Shown here in pieces: positions 22,601 to 33,759 of a stretch of DNA of 64,000 nt. The first letter of the stretch is position 1, and the number at the start of each line of letters is the position of its first letter. The notes under the pieces were generated by a model. That model was not told where the DNA came from. It searched no databases and saw only the letters and a program-made list of their open reading frames with translations. Source of the DNA: Argopecten irradians (Eukaryota > Mollusca > Bivalvia > Pectinida > Pectinidae); assembly GCF_041381155.1 (NCBI RefSeq), contig NC_091144.1, positions 14,951,544-15,015,543 on the forward strand, written 5' to 3'. The translations under genes were made by a program, and so were the position numbers.

Positions 22601-24700
22601 TTTGATATGAGGGTGTACGGTTCAGAGCTGATCATTTGATATGAGGGTGTACGGTTCAGAGCTGATCATTTGATATGAGGGTGTACGGTTCAGAGCTGAT
22701 CATTTGATATGAGGGTGAGGGTGTACGGTTCAGAGCTGATCATTTGATATATGAGGGTGTACGGTTCAGAGCTGATCATTTGATATAAGGGTGTACGGTT
22801 CAGAGCTGATCATTTGATATATGAGGGTGTACGGTTCAGAGCTGATCATTTGATATGAGGGTGAGCTGATCATTTGATATAGGGTGTACGGTTCAGAGCT
22901 GATCATTTGATATGAGGGTGTACGGTTCAGAGCTGATCATTTGATATGAGGGTGTACGGTTCAGAGCTGATCATTTGATATGAGGGTGTACGGTTCAGAG
23001 CTGATCATTTGATATGAGGGTGTACGGTTCAGAGCTGATCATTTGATATGAGGGTGTACGGTTCAGAGCTGATCATTTGATATGAGGGTGTACGGTTCAG
23101 AGCTGATCATTTGATATGAGGGTGTACGGTTCAGAGCTGATCATTTGATATGAGGGTGTACGGTTCAGAGCTGATCATTTGATATGAGGGTGTACGGTTC
23201 AGAGCTGATCATTTGATATATGAGGGTGTACGGTTCAGAGCTGATCATTTGATATGAGGGTGTACGGTTCAGAGCTGATCATTTGATATGAGGGTGTACG
23301 GTTCAGAGCTGATCATTTGATATGAGGGTGTACGGTTCAGAGCTGATCATTTGATATGAGGGTGTACGGTTCAGAGCTGATCATTTGATATGAGGGTGTA
23401 CGGTTCAGAGCTGATCATTTGATATGAGGGTGTACGGTTCAGAGCTGATCATTTGATATGAGGGTGTACGGTTCAGAGCTGATCATTTGATATGAGGGTG
23501 TACGGTTCAGAGCTGATCATTTGATATGAGGGTGTACGGTTCAGAGCTGATCATTTGATATGAGGGTGTACGGTTCAGAGCTGATCATTTGATATGAGGG
23601 TGTACGGTTCAGAGCTGATCATTTGATATGAGGTGTACGTGTAGCATCGGTTCAGAGCTGATCATTTGATATGAGGGTGTACGGTTCAGAGCTGATCATT
23701 TGATATATGAGGGTGTACGGTTCAGAGCTGATCATTATATGAGGTGTAGGTTCAGAGCTGATCATTTATATGAGGGTGTACGGTTCAGAGCTGATCATTT
23801 GATATGAGGGTGTACGGTTCAGAGCTGATCATTTGATATGAGGGTGTACGGTTCAGAGCTGATCATTTGATATATGAGGGTGTACGGTTCAGAGCTGATC
23901 ATTTGATATGAGGGTGTACGGTTCAGAGCTGATCATTTGATATGAGGGTGTACGGTTCAGAGCTGATCATTTGATATGAGGGTGTACGGTTCAGAGCTGA
24001 TCATTTGATATGAGGGTGTACGGTTCAGAGCTGATCATTTGATATGAGGGTGTACGGTTCAGAGCTGATCATTTGATATGAGGGTGTACGGTTCAGAGCT
24101 GATCATTTGATATATGAGGGTGTACGGTTCAGAGCTGATCATTTGATATGAGGGTGTACGGTTCAGAGCTGATCATTTGATATATGAGGGTGTACGGTTC
24201 AGAGCTGATCATTTGATATGAGGGTGTACGGTTCAGAGCTGATCATTTGATATGAGGGTGTACGGTTCAGAGCTGATCATTTGATATGAGGGTGTACGGT
24301 TCAGAGCTGATCATTTGATATGAGGGTGTACGGTTCAGAGCTGATCATTTGATATGAGGGTGTACGGTTCAGAGCTGATCATTTGATATGAGGGTGTACG
24401 GTTCAGAGCTGATCATTTGATATGAGGGTGTACGGTTCAGAGCTGATCATTTGATATGAGGGTGTACGGTTCAGAGCTGATCATTTGATATGAGGGTGTA
24501 CGGTTCAGAGCTGATCATTTGATATGAGGGTGTACGGTTCAGAGCTGATCATTTGATATATGAGGGTGTACGGTTCAGAGCTGATCATTTGATATGAGGG
24601 TGTACGGTTCAGAGCTGATCATTTGATATGAGGGTGTACGGTTCAGAGCTGATCATTTGATATGAGGGTGTACGGTTCAGAGCAAATGAGGAGTACGGCT
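19604..24700. repeat. ~5.1-kb satellite array, 34/36-bp unit
   Basis: The unit starts GTGTACGGTTCAGAGCTGAT and continues with CATTTGATATGAGG (34 bp) or CATTTGATATATGAGG (36 bp). I estimate 140-150 copies, nearly identical, with a few truncations (near 19795, 22710, 22860, 23630 and 23735). From 21180 to 21690 the two lengths alternate. It is flanked by inverted arms. Short open frames here are repeat by-products. It is not a CRISPR array because there are no spacers. Confidence 0.97.
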
Positions 24701-25600
24701 CATAGTGATATCGATATCGGTAATTATCATAAGATTATAAATGAGGTGTAAAATTATAAAGATGATGTTTGTTTTATGAATATACATATATTTTTCAGTC
24801 AGATCATGTAACGTCAGCGAATTTAGAACAAATTTCCCGACAATACGTACATCTATATATAGATACGTCGCCATCTGGATAGTAAAAAATAGTATGTTTT
24901 AAACTTGAAGTTTTCATTTACACATATTTTATTGTCAATTCAAAAGACAAAGGGATCAGACAAAATTATTACAACTTTGAAAAGCCTTCTCGTAACATAC
25001 AATGACGAAACATGAGACAATAGACATGGATGATATTGATAATATTAATTACAAAATTTTTGCTGGACTTTTTAAATTGATGCACGTGTCTGAAAATAAT
25101 TTGGTTTTTATGATCAGCACTTTCAAATTTATATCAACATTCAAGTTTCTTAAGTTATCTTGTAAAATAATCCTGTCATTCACATACTTATCACATTGTA
25201 AGAAAAAAACGATAGGCACTCTCACACTTATGACCACAGATACAATTTAGACTGTTGGTGACGTTTGCACGAAACAAGTTCAACTGACTGCATCGATGGC
25301 ATGTACAATACTCGTATTCGTGTCACTAAAATTGTAATAGGCTGGATCTTTTTCATCAGCTTTACATGAATCAGATATATGGTTTTTTTAAAGTTGCTAA
25401 TGAAGGTGATGATCTAATCGCTTCATCCAAGTCATTCCACATACATGCAGAGAAGAATGTATAAAAGAAGATTTAGTTAAAGAAAGTCTGTGAAGAGGAA
25501 CTTCATAATTGTTATTAGTTATTAAAGCATAGTTATTAGTATGAGCGACTTTTGGAGGAAGAATCTGTAAGTTTTCTCATTTGTAATTCTTAGAAAGTGT
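24701..25600. other. Stretch between satellite and SINE
   Basis: No gene is seen. It begins with a decayed satellite-like GAGTACGGCTCAT. Confidence 0.4.
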
Positions 25601-25603
25601 CTC

Positions 25604-25822
25604 AAGGCCCGACTCGGGTGGCCGAGTGGTTATGATGTCATATTTCCACAAGCCCTCCACCTCTTGGATGCGGGTTTGAATCCCATGTGGGGCAGTTGGA
25701 AGACCGCTGATCGGTGGTTTTTCTCCTGGTACTCCAGCTTTCCTCCAGCAACAAACCATGCATGTCATTTAATGACCATGGCTGTTAATAGGACGTTAAA
25801 GTATTAAACCAAAATCAAACGT
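25604..25822 (+). mobile_element. tRNA-derived SINE
   Basis: The A box TGGCCGAGTGG near 25619 and the B box GGGTTTGAATCCC at 25672-25684 lie in a decayed tRNA-like head of Leu/Ser type. The body ends in GCTGTTAATAGGACGTTAAA and an A-rich tail. It is not a functional tRNA gene, since the acceptor stem does not close. A tail fragment of the same type lies at 41351-41410. Confidence 0.8.
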
Positions 25823-26005
25823 TTCCTAATATAAAGCTTAAATATTTTCATATGAGAGTAAACCAGTAATAATTCTTACGACTTAAATTTTATAATTTAT
25901 TGTTATTTCTTTTTCATGTGCAACATACTACACCTAGATAAATAATTTCATTCTTATTCACATTCAATATCGCTATCACACTCATTCTCAAACATCTTAC
26001 TCGTG

Positions 26006-26056
26006 ATCATCATCATCATCATCACAACCAACATCTATATCATCATCATCATCATT
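26006..26056. repeat. (CAT)n microsatellite
   Basis: Two CAT/ATC runs are separated by a short spacer. Confidence 0.85.
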
Positions 26057-26399
26057 CCGTGATATTCATCCTCGTAATCATCTTTATTTCTAAATTTGAC
26101 AATGGATCAGATACCAATATATACATATTAGCAAAACGAATGATCATCTAGACAATTTCGTGGATATTGAATATAATTGGATCTACAAACGATAACCTAA
26201 TTAGTGAGTGGGAACGAAATTAGTGCGTTTTTTACGTGTCTTTATGTTGCATTTCACTGGTTACCAGAAACAAACAACCCCCAATCTTATGCATGATTGT
26301 AAACTTTTAGTAACACTTGTAATGTAATAATGATGCATTTTAAGTCTTAAATAGTTATCCTTTTTGTTTTCACCATCCAATAATTGAAAAGATATGTAA

Positions 26400-26830
26400 T
26401 AGTAACTATAAGCCGGACAACTCCCCTCATATAAAGTGACTACGTGCCGTACGTACACCTTCCGAGATAAGCATTTGCTGCATGTATGAGCCGTACACTT
26501 CCTTCGCTATGTGCCGTACACCATTGCGACTTGTACGAGCCTTTTGACATAAATAAGACGGACTGAGAAGTATTTTTCTTGGGAATCTACCGTTATATAT
26601 CATAATAGAGTAATGTAGTATTAAAATATGTATCTATGGTCGACAAGCTTTTTTGCGACACTTCTCGAAAACCATTTATATATTATTGTGTGGCTGATAA
26701 ATTCGGAATCACGTGTACCAAACGTCAGTATCCAAAAACATCTCTAAATGCAGATAAAAGCGACAATCTTAGCTCTGTTTAAATCCTGATTTTCTCACTC
26801 TCGCTTCAGGGGGTACCTAGTTCCGGGGTC
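26400..26830. mobile_element. Right arm of the large inverted-repeat element
   Basis: It is the reverse complement of the left arm at 18892-19565. On its inner side, read in reverse, are degenerate GTGTACGGCTCAT-like segments (26430-26530) resembling ancestral satellite monomers. Confidence 0.75.
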
Positions 26831-26846
26831 TTTTCCACACGGTATG

Positions 26847-27090
26847 AACAGACAGAAAAAAATGTACACCAACAAATCTTACTAAACAGTCAGAAAAATG
26901 TATAGTAACAAGAATTGCTAAACAGACAGAAAAATTACATCAACAAGAATTACGAAACAGTCAGAAAAATGTACATCCACAAATGCTACTTAACAGTCAG
27001 AAAAATATATAACAAGAATTGCTAAACAGATTGAAAAATTACATCAACAAGACCATACTAAACAGAAAAATGTACACCAGCAAGAATTAC
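26847..27090. repeat. ~37-bp tandem repeat, six to seven copies
   Basis: The unit contains AACAGTCAGAAAAATGTACA and a CAAGAATTACT-like segment. Confidence 0.85.
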
Positions 27091-27098
27091 ATGTACTT

Positions 27099-27175
27099 AC
27101 GAACTTTTGCGTTAGCACGCAATGTTATTGCATTCACACGCAATGCTTTTGCGTTCGCCCTCAATATTTTTTTCT
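27099..27175. repeat. Short GCAATG/TTGCGTTC tandem motif
   Basis: Three diverged ~27-bp units (TTTTGCGTT.AGCACGCAATG...). A similar reversed sequence lies near 30950-31015. Confidence 0.5.
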
Positions 27176-27504
27176 TGTCCTTTCCCAGCCAGAAAGAGAG
27201 TCGTAAAGTGTAGGTTAGTAAAATTAAATAAATTTACATGGGAGAAAATACTCATCGATCTATTTAAGTTTTTGAAACATAGACAGAAAATTTATATTTG
27301 CAGATGGTTTCAAAATAAATAATAATTAATATAAAAAGGATAAATAATGTTAATTGGCCTTTTTCCCAATGCATTCATTTCGAAAAAAAAAACAATTTTA
27401 AATCTTTTATATAATATATATGTAAGAATCTTAGCCATATAAAACAATATTGTTCTGACCTGCATGTTTGAGCTAAAATATTTTCAAAATGTATATAACA
27501 AATG

Positions 27505-27598
27505 GTTTGACGACATCCTCGATATTCCAGGAGTTACAATTACTGTCGTTATAACGACAGTGAACGTAACCCATTGAATATCGAGGATGGTTTTACGA
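27505..27598. mobile_element. 76-bp deletion derivative of the CATCCTCGATA MITE
   Basis: 27514-27589 has the family termini CATCCTCGATATTCCAGGAG and AATATCGAGGATG. It is flanked by GTTTGACGA and GTTTTACGA (8 of 9 match). The centre is the perfect palindrome CTGTCGTTATAACGACAG. Confidence 0.75.
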
Positions 27599-27713
27599 TT
27601 ACTCGTCGATTGTTGTTCTTTGTTATTTATCATTTTAATTGATTAATTTCATATGGCTTTTCTTGGTCACTAATTGAAACACTGACGGTATCTTTTTGTT
27701 TCCGTGACGCCCC

Positions 27714-28060
27714 ATGCGCCACCGGGAACCTTTTGGGATGAGCTCATCAGAGGTCAAGCTGTTGATGTTGAAGGTCAAAGTGTCATCCTCGATAGTCCAG
27801 CACTTGTGGGGATCTAATGGGTCCTTACGTGTCGGGACAGCAGGGGACACGATAGCCAGGGGTCAGCAGCGGTCAGGCGTGATCGCTATCATTGGAGGTG
27901 GACGGGAGTGGCCGGAAAGAGTGGTCAGTTTCATTGTAAAGATTTTGGAGGGGAACAGATGTTCTAACGGACGATCCTTTACTGACCGGTGGCCGGAGAC
28001 TGGACAAAGGAGTTTAGCATACCGCCACACAGGTTGACCCCGACTTACTAACCACAAATA
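27714..28060. other. GC-richer island with clustered GGTCA motifs
   Basis: This stretch is visibly richer in G and C than its surroundings and has overlapping open frames on both strands, none recognised. Seven GGTCA/TGACC motifs occur between 27751 and 28040, including GGGTCA-N4-CGGTCA at 27860-27875. It could be a regulatory island or an unrecognised exon. Confidence 0.4.
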
Positions 28061-29258
28061 TGCAGTCAAAAAATGTTATAATTGTACTACATCTCACCAT
28101 CCCAGATTTTAAGGAACCATCAAATTGTAGTCATTTTAAATTACACATTTGGTTTCCGCCTTTTAGTTTTACTGAACTCAATAAAATTATTTTGTTGTCG
28201 CCAAATGTACTATCTGCATGTACAAAACCGAAAGTACATGTACATTGAATATGGTCATTGGTTCGAACTCGACGGTGATCTACAAGTATTATGAAAGTCC
28301 ATAACTATTTCCGATGTAGATATAGGGTACAGTCAGCGTATAAAACCAGTTTAAAATAATTTTCATTGAATTGTTTTAATGTACATATGTATATTTTTGT
28401 GTATATGAAAACAAGGACGTATAATATAAATCCTTGATGAAAAGAAATGAATATAAACAGAAAGCAAGGTTGGTCAAATTTAAAACAAAACAACAAATGA
28501 ACAAACATACTAATTAAGCTACAATGTATTCTTTACTCTAAGTATGCCCTTTCAAACCTTGAATATTGTAATTGAAAAGAAATTTAGACAGAAAATGGTG
28601 TCGTCTTCCGGCCGAAATTCCTGGCTATATCCCCAAATCTATCATATATATTCAGAAACATATATACATAGAGATTGGAAACTCCTTCTTTGTCTTTGTT
28701 GAGAGGCAAAGGGACCTCCAGTTTATAGGCATTTTGCCTAGGCTAACTACTTTTAAGAGTATTCTTTCAAACATGATATTTTCGCATCAAAACATAGTTT
28801 AAACATTCTATCATGGTTTGATGCGCTCAGTTTTCCCGATTGATGTTATTTAATATGATTTTTGAAAGCACGAAAATAAGCAATTTTTCCTGGTTTTCCG
28901 AAAATCTGTCATTCAAAACCGGAAATGCATTTTCTTTTATTAATAAATAAGTTAAAATATAATTTTTTTCTATCCAAAATCGTACTCAAACCATCTGAAA
29001 ATTACTGAACTTTTACAACATATCGAAGTTATTTTTATATTCAGCTTTTTAAGAGTTTATCTAAATAAAACCTTAGCACATACAGAGGTACATCTGCCGA
29101 AAGTAAAAATGGAGGAGTTGACAATCTCTATGTATATATCTCTGATATATTTAAGGCCTCCAAATCCAATTGGCAAAACTGTGCTAATTATGGTATTCTC
29201 TGAGTTAGATATTACTACAGAGAGAAATGGATTCCAAATTACCAGTCCTCGACTAATT
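28061..29258. other. Gene-free stretch
   Basis: Nothing recognisable was seen on either strand. Confidence 0.4.
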
Positions 29259-29275
29259 TGACCTTACTATGACCT
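29259..29275 (-). promoter_or_regulatory. Perfect DR5 nuclear-receptor element
   Basis: TGACCT-TACTA-TGACCT on the plus strand equals AGGTCA-N5-AGGTCA on the minus strand, the consensus layout for an RAR/RXR response element. More half-sites follow at 29367, 29428 and 29470. It lies about 4.1 kb beyond the P450 stop codon. Confidence 0.55.
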
Positions 29276-29684
29276 GAGGGATCTACTTTTGTGGACCCTT
29301 TCCTTTTGTTCTGATGACGCGCAGCCCCTGTTTCGTCATCCTTTGTACGTCCAGTTGTCAGTCATTTGACCATCGACCATTGAAGACCATGGTACATTAT
29401 TGTGTACGTCACGCTGGTTAGCATTATTGGTCAGGTGTGATATTATTAGGTACCACCTAACAAAGCTAGAGGTCATCCCACCAATGTCAAAGACATTACA
29501 GCAAGATTTAGTGTACAATATGTAAATGTTCTGGATAATGGGACGATGTAAGCCTGACTTGTAGACTTGATCCCACATCTCAGTAAAACATTACAAAAAA
29601 AAAAAAAAAATGTCGCAAATTGCCATATGGTAAACGTGAATCATGTAAATCAGTGAGAGACACACACACTAAACTATAAAATTA

Positions 29685-29808
29685 CAGGCGTCTTCTCCGG
29701 TTTTACAATACTACCCTACCCCTACTACATGTAAATACATTTGTAGCAGGGACAAGCTCTAATACAATATGTTTCCAAAACAAGAAGGTAAAGGAAACGT
29801 CTGTGGTT
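29685..29808. mobile_element. Hairpin element of the GGCGTCTGC family
   Basis: ACAGGCGTCTTCTCCGGTTT and CTACCCCTACTAC on the left pair with AACGTCTGTGG on the right, similar to 11829-11923. Confidence 0.5.
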
Positions 29809-30471
29809 AAAGAAATTATTTAGTGTGCACGTTTAAAGGGATATTCTTTTTTTTGGATATAAAATGTCTAAATTGCATAGACAAATTATGAGTCCTTGAA
29901 CTTTGATTACATTACTTATAATTAATTTACATGAATGTATATCAGCAAGGATTTATAAGTGACGTCATCTACGTCCTTGATACCAGTTATATTTTGAGGA
30001 CTAAATAATTTGAGATTTTTTTAAAAAACTTTAATGTATCAATGTAATAACAAAACTATATTGTCTGAGGAACTCCATACTTCCACTTAATTTCATTTCA
30101 GCATTCAAAAACAGAAGAAAAAAATGTACAATTGTCATATTAATTAATGTTATCAGCTATGCATTTGATTATATTGCTTCCATCATCATCTGCCTGAGAT
30201 TTTGTATAGAATTCTTAACCTTAATTTTACAAAATCTGAAATTCCACTTAAAACATTCAACTACATATATTAAATGCTCAGAAATTGTCAAATGTTAGCG
30301 GAAAGATTTGGAAATGGGTTAGGACAGAGGAGAGTTAGTTGGGAATGTTGATGGGGGTGGGGTTAGGCTGAGGGGGATGGGGATCTTTCTCTGATGAGAG
30401 AGAGGTGCTAGAGCTGGATTATTATCAGTGAGTGTTAGAGAGTCATCCTGCTGAGTACCAATATCCCCTAA

Positions 30472-30627
30472 TGACCTGTTACATTGCATGGCCCCGAATG
30501 CCCGACCTCTCGTGCCTACTGGGTGACCTCCCACTCAGAGTGGCCTAGTGAGGTCAAGCGATAACATCTCCAGTGTTGGTCATCAGATAAATAGGATTGG
30601 TAAATACTGACCAGGTTACCGTGACCA
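30472..30627. promoter_or_regulatory. Cluster of six GGTCA-type half-sites
   Basis: TGACCT at 30472 and 30524, AGGTCA at 30551, TGGTCA at 30577, and TGACCA at 30608 and 30622 (the last two form a DR8). No gene is recognised around it. Confidence 0.35.
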
Positions 30628-31504
30628 CAAGTCATTACATATCTCAATTTTTTTATTTACTTATATTGTTATTTTCTTTATATGACAATTATTCACGTAT
30701 TTACCACATTTACATTTCCAACTGAATGCAGTTCAGTACTAAAATGGTGTCATTCAAATGAAATACAATAACGTTATGTCATGGCGTCAACAAAAGTAAT
30801 ACCATGTCCATCGTTTGTTCCTTTGGTCTCTTTGTGGGAACTTTCCACTCTATAACGACGAAATGACGAGCCGTTAGCATTGCAGGTATTTCACCACAAA
30901 TTAAAATGATTTTAAAGTCGCCAGGAAAAAAAACGTGGGAAAAAAAGTTGTATTGCGTGTAAATGCAATTCTTCGCGAGCGAACGAAATACTATTGTGAG
31001 TGAACGTAACAACATTGGGTAATAGCTTAAATACAGCACTCCAATGCAGAAACACAGTGATCAGAAAATAAGTTAGTCATATTTGTAGGCGTTTCAGGAG
31101 TCTTGATTAAAAAATGGATAAAAATCATTGTACTTTACTCCTCTATAGCGCCCTAACTTCTATCTATCTGCCACCCATATTGCATTTATATCTCCAATAA
31201 ATGCAATCTAACAACCCTTTAATTGTTAAATATTTACATTGGCACTGCATGTTATATCATCTTACCAAACGCGGTTGGCATTCATCAGTCCAGTGGCCTT
31301 GCGAGCGAACACGACAGATGGTTGTTCAAATGGTTGCTCTTTACGATAAGGCATTATTGCAGAATCTCTTGGGACTTCGCCATTGAAACTTTGTTATCAA
31401 ATGTAAATATATAATATTATTTAATTGTATTCAATTTGCAATTATGGGAATATGGATGTCAAGTGGGCAGCGGCGAATCCAACACTAGATATTGTTATTG
31501 CGCA

Positions 31505-31745
31505 ATTTTATGGTCAAGGTCATTCATATTAACAAACTTGATAGCCCTTTATCTCAGCATGTTACATGTCCAATATCAGGAATGTAGGCCGTTGAGAACT
31601 TTTCAAGAAGTGATACAATGATTTCATTTTTTTGCCCCTGTAACCTTGAATGAATACCAATGTCATTTGTATTAACAAATCTGGTAGTCCATTATCTCAA
31701 CATGCTACAGGTCCAATATCAGGTCTCTATCCCTTCCAGAAATTG
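31505..31745 (-). repeat. ~147-bp repeat family, two copies in reverse
   Basis: Units share CATGYTACAKGTCCAATATC and ATTAACAAA. Their reverse complement aligns with the array at 13690-14090. Confidence 0.7.
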
Positions 31746-32640
31746 GCAATTTCATATGTTCTTGTCCTTTCCCAGTCAACGTAGAATTTTGCCCACATAA
31801 ACATAATAATAGGTAAACTATTCTCATTTAGAAACTTCTCATAAAAACATGAATGCAAAGTTACTTAAAAGATTATAGATATTTTTCCACAATCTTCATG
31901 ACCAGAAGTTTATTTATTACAGAAAACCTCAGATTGTACATTTTTTAAACAACATTCTTGTCAGTAAAACTGCAATTTGCGTTTAATATATATATATATA
32001 TTTAATCTATTTTCGCATTAAATAATCTATGAAAACCGTTACTGACAGATGAGAGGAGAGCTAAATAACTTAACAAATAATTTGGTAAGATTCACATGTT
32101 TTATTACAAAAAATACAAAATATCAACCAAAATCAATACGGTGGGTATAGTGGGTGACCAACAATGTAAATTATAAATTAATATCAGTCTAAGCATATTA
32201 CAGAGCATATCCGCCTTGACATATTACAGAACGTCGATTTTGACGTCAGTCCTTAAAAAGCAAAAATAACGTAGTTTTTCTCCGCAACAATGACGTAACG
32301 CATTGCAATTTGCATATTATTTAACGTTGACCTTTCACCCGAGTGAACTTAAGGTTAGCTCCATACTTTTGGGAAAACCCATGTCATTTTTTTCTAACAG
32401 GTCTTATTTTCTTGCATTTTCATCTAGACATGACGTAACAATTAGTACCTCACCGCAAGGGCAGACAACTCTGTTATATACAAATACAAAATAGAAAATA
32501 CATAAATTATTTTGGATTTCAGTTACGAAATAAATATCACCGGTATCAACTCCTTAGTTCACTATAACTTATGTCATATGTATATAATAGGTGCTGCCTT
32601 TCTTACTCAAAGATCCATCAAATATATTTACACAAAAGTT
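31746..32640. other. Gene-free stretch
   Basis: It contains GGGCAGACAACTCTGTTATA near 32459, which resembles GGGCAGATAACTCTGTAATA near 12388, a dispersed repeat fragment. Otherwise nothing was seen. Confidence 0.4.
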
Positions 32641-32647
32641 TTAGATT

Positions 32648-32787
32648 GTGTTTTTGCATAAAACCATAATTATCTGCCTTTTCGGGAAGGTATAGATTGT
32701 TACGTCATCATTTTTTTGCTCAAAAAATTATGACGTCACAATCGTTACCTTCCCACCAAGCGATAATTTTTTTAATGTGCAAAAAAC
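32648..32787. mobile_element. ~140-bp hairpin element with CRE-like motifs
   Basis: Arms: GGGAAGGTATAGATTGTTAC..TCAT / ATGACGTCACAATCGTTACC..TTCCC, extending outward to GTGTTTTTGCA and TGCAAAAAAC. The loop is T- and A-rich. Confidence 0.75.
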
Positions 32788-32799
32788 GGAATAGTGCTT

Positions 32800-33405
32800 T
32801 GGATACGACTTTGTTCTTTTTCTTTGCTAAACCTTCACCAGCATCATTATAGGATGGTTTTTATAAATGAGTGTATAAAACTAAACACTAAATAAGGACA
32901 TCCATGATATCCTACCCTAAGAACTGTCAGCCCTGAGCATGGGCATTTGTTTGCCACGAAGTAGAGCATTGCTTTACGTGTTAAAATGGCTAACGTTTCA
33001 CGTTGGTACAAGAACAAATTGTAGCATTTCAGAGTACAATGTCATGGAGCATTCTCATTGTATATTATTGTAGATAATGCGTGTCATTCATCCCTTACTT
33101 ATCATTCAAATAATCAACAATATCATAAATAACCATGAATTCATCAACGCTGTACAGATACCATGGCATTTGGCAATCTGGATTTCTTTACATAAAATGA
33201 TTTTGAGAACATACAAAATATAGCTTATAAATACTCAAAATACGGAAAATCATTTAGATAACAATCATGTATCTCTATTACACTAAATATTTACTAAAGT
33301 AGGCTTTTTTTACAAATGACATCACTGTCTTGCATTAAGGTGCATTGCATTAAGTCCAATATATACGTTTTCATGTATATATGTAAAAGTTCCATAGAGA
33401 TTACA
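32800..33405 (-). other. Region 3' of the P450 gene
   Basis: Presumably 3' UTR and flank. I could not assign a poly(A) signal with confidence; a minus-strand AATAAA lies far away at 32100-32105. Confidence 0.3.
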
Positions 33406-33759
33406 CTAGACGGTGAGAGATCTCTGCCTCATCTGGTACATCCCCGAGAAGACCATAGGTAGATTGTCTGTAGGGCATGGTATAGGTAGACATGTCATTG
33501 GAGGGTCTGTGTTAGGGACTGTCCATGAGCAAGATCGAGACAATTCTATCGCCAAGGTCTTCAAAACAAGTAACGCGAACTCTTTCCCGGCGCATGCGCG
33601 TTTCCCTCCTCCGAAGGCAAGAAAATGCTGTCTGTCGTCAACATTGAGCTTGCTCCACCTGTCCGGATCAAATGTGTCAGGATTCTCAATGAACTGTGAC
33701 GATTCGTGGGAATCTCGTATGGAATACACCACAGTCCAGTCTTTGGGCACCTGGAATCC
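33406..33759 (-). CDS. cyp26: CYP26-like exon 5: haem loop and stop
   Basis: The acceptor is TCACTTACAG. It encodes GFQVPKDWTVVYSIRDSHES, FDPDRW, FLAFGGGKRACAGKEFALL with the haem-ligand cysteine, and CPTDNLPMVFSG, ending with TAG at 33406-33408. Confidence 0.9.
   Translation of the reverse strand, partial: GFQVPKDWTVVYSIRDSHESSQFIENPDTFDPDRWSKLNVDDRQHFLAFGGGKRACAGKEFALLVLKTLAIELSRSCSWTVPNTDPPMTCLPIPCPTDNLPMVFSGMYQMRQRSLTV

Noticed and set aside
19604..24700. CRISPR-like direct repeats
   Set aside because: Units are head to tail with no unique spacers, in a eukaryotic genome with introns.
25604..25685. tRNA gene
   Set aside because: A and B boxes exist but the acceptor stem does not close and a SINE body follows.
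30319..30534. 71-codon minus-strand Pro-rich open frame
   Set aside because: No homology seen and no splice signals; low-complexity purine-rich DNA on the plus strand.
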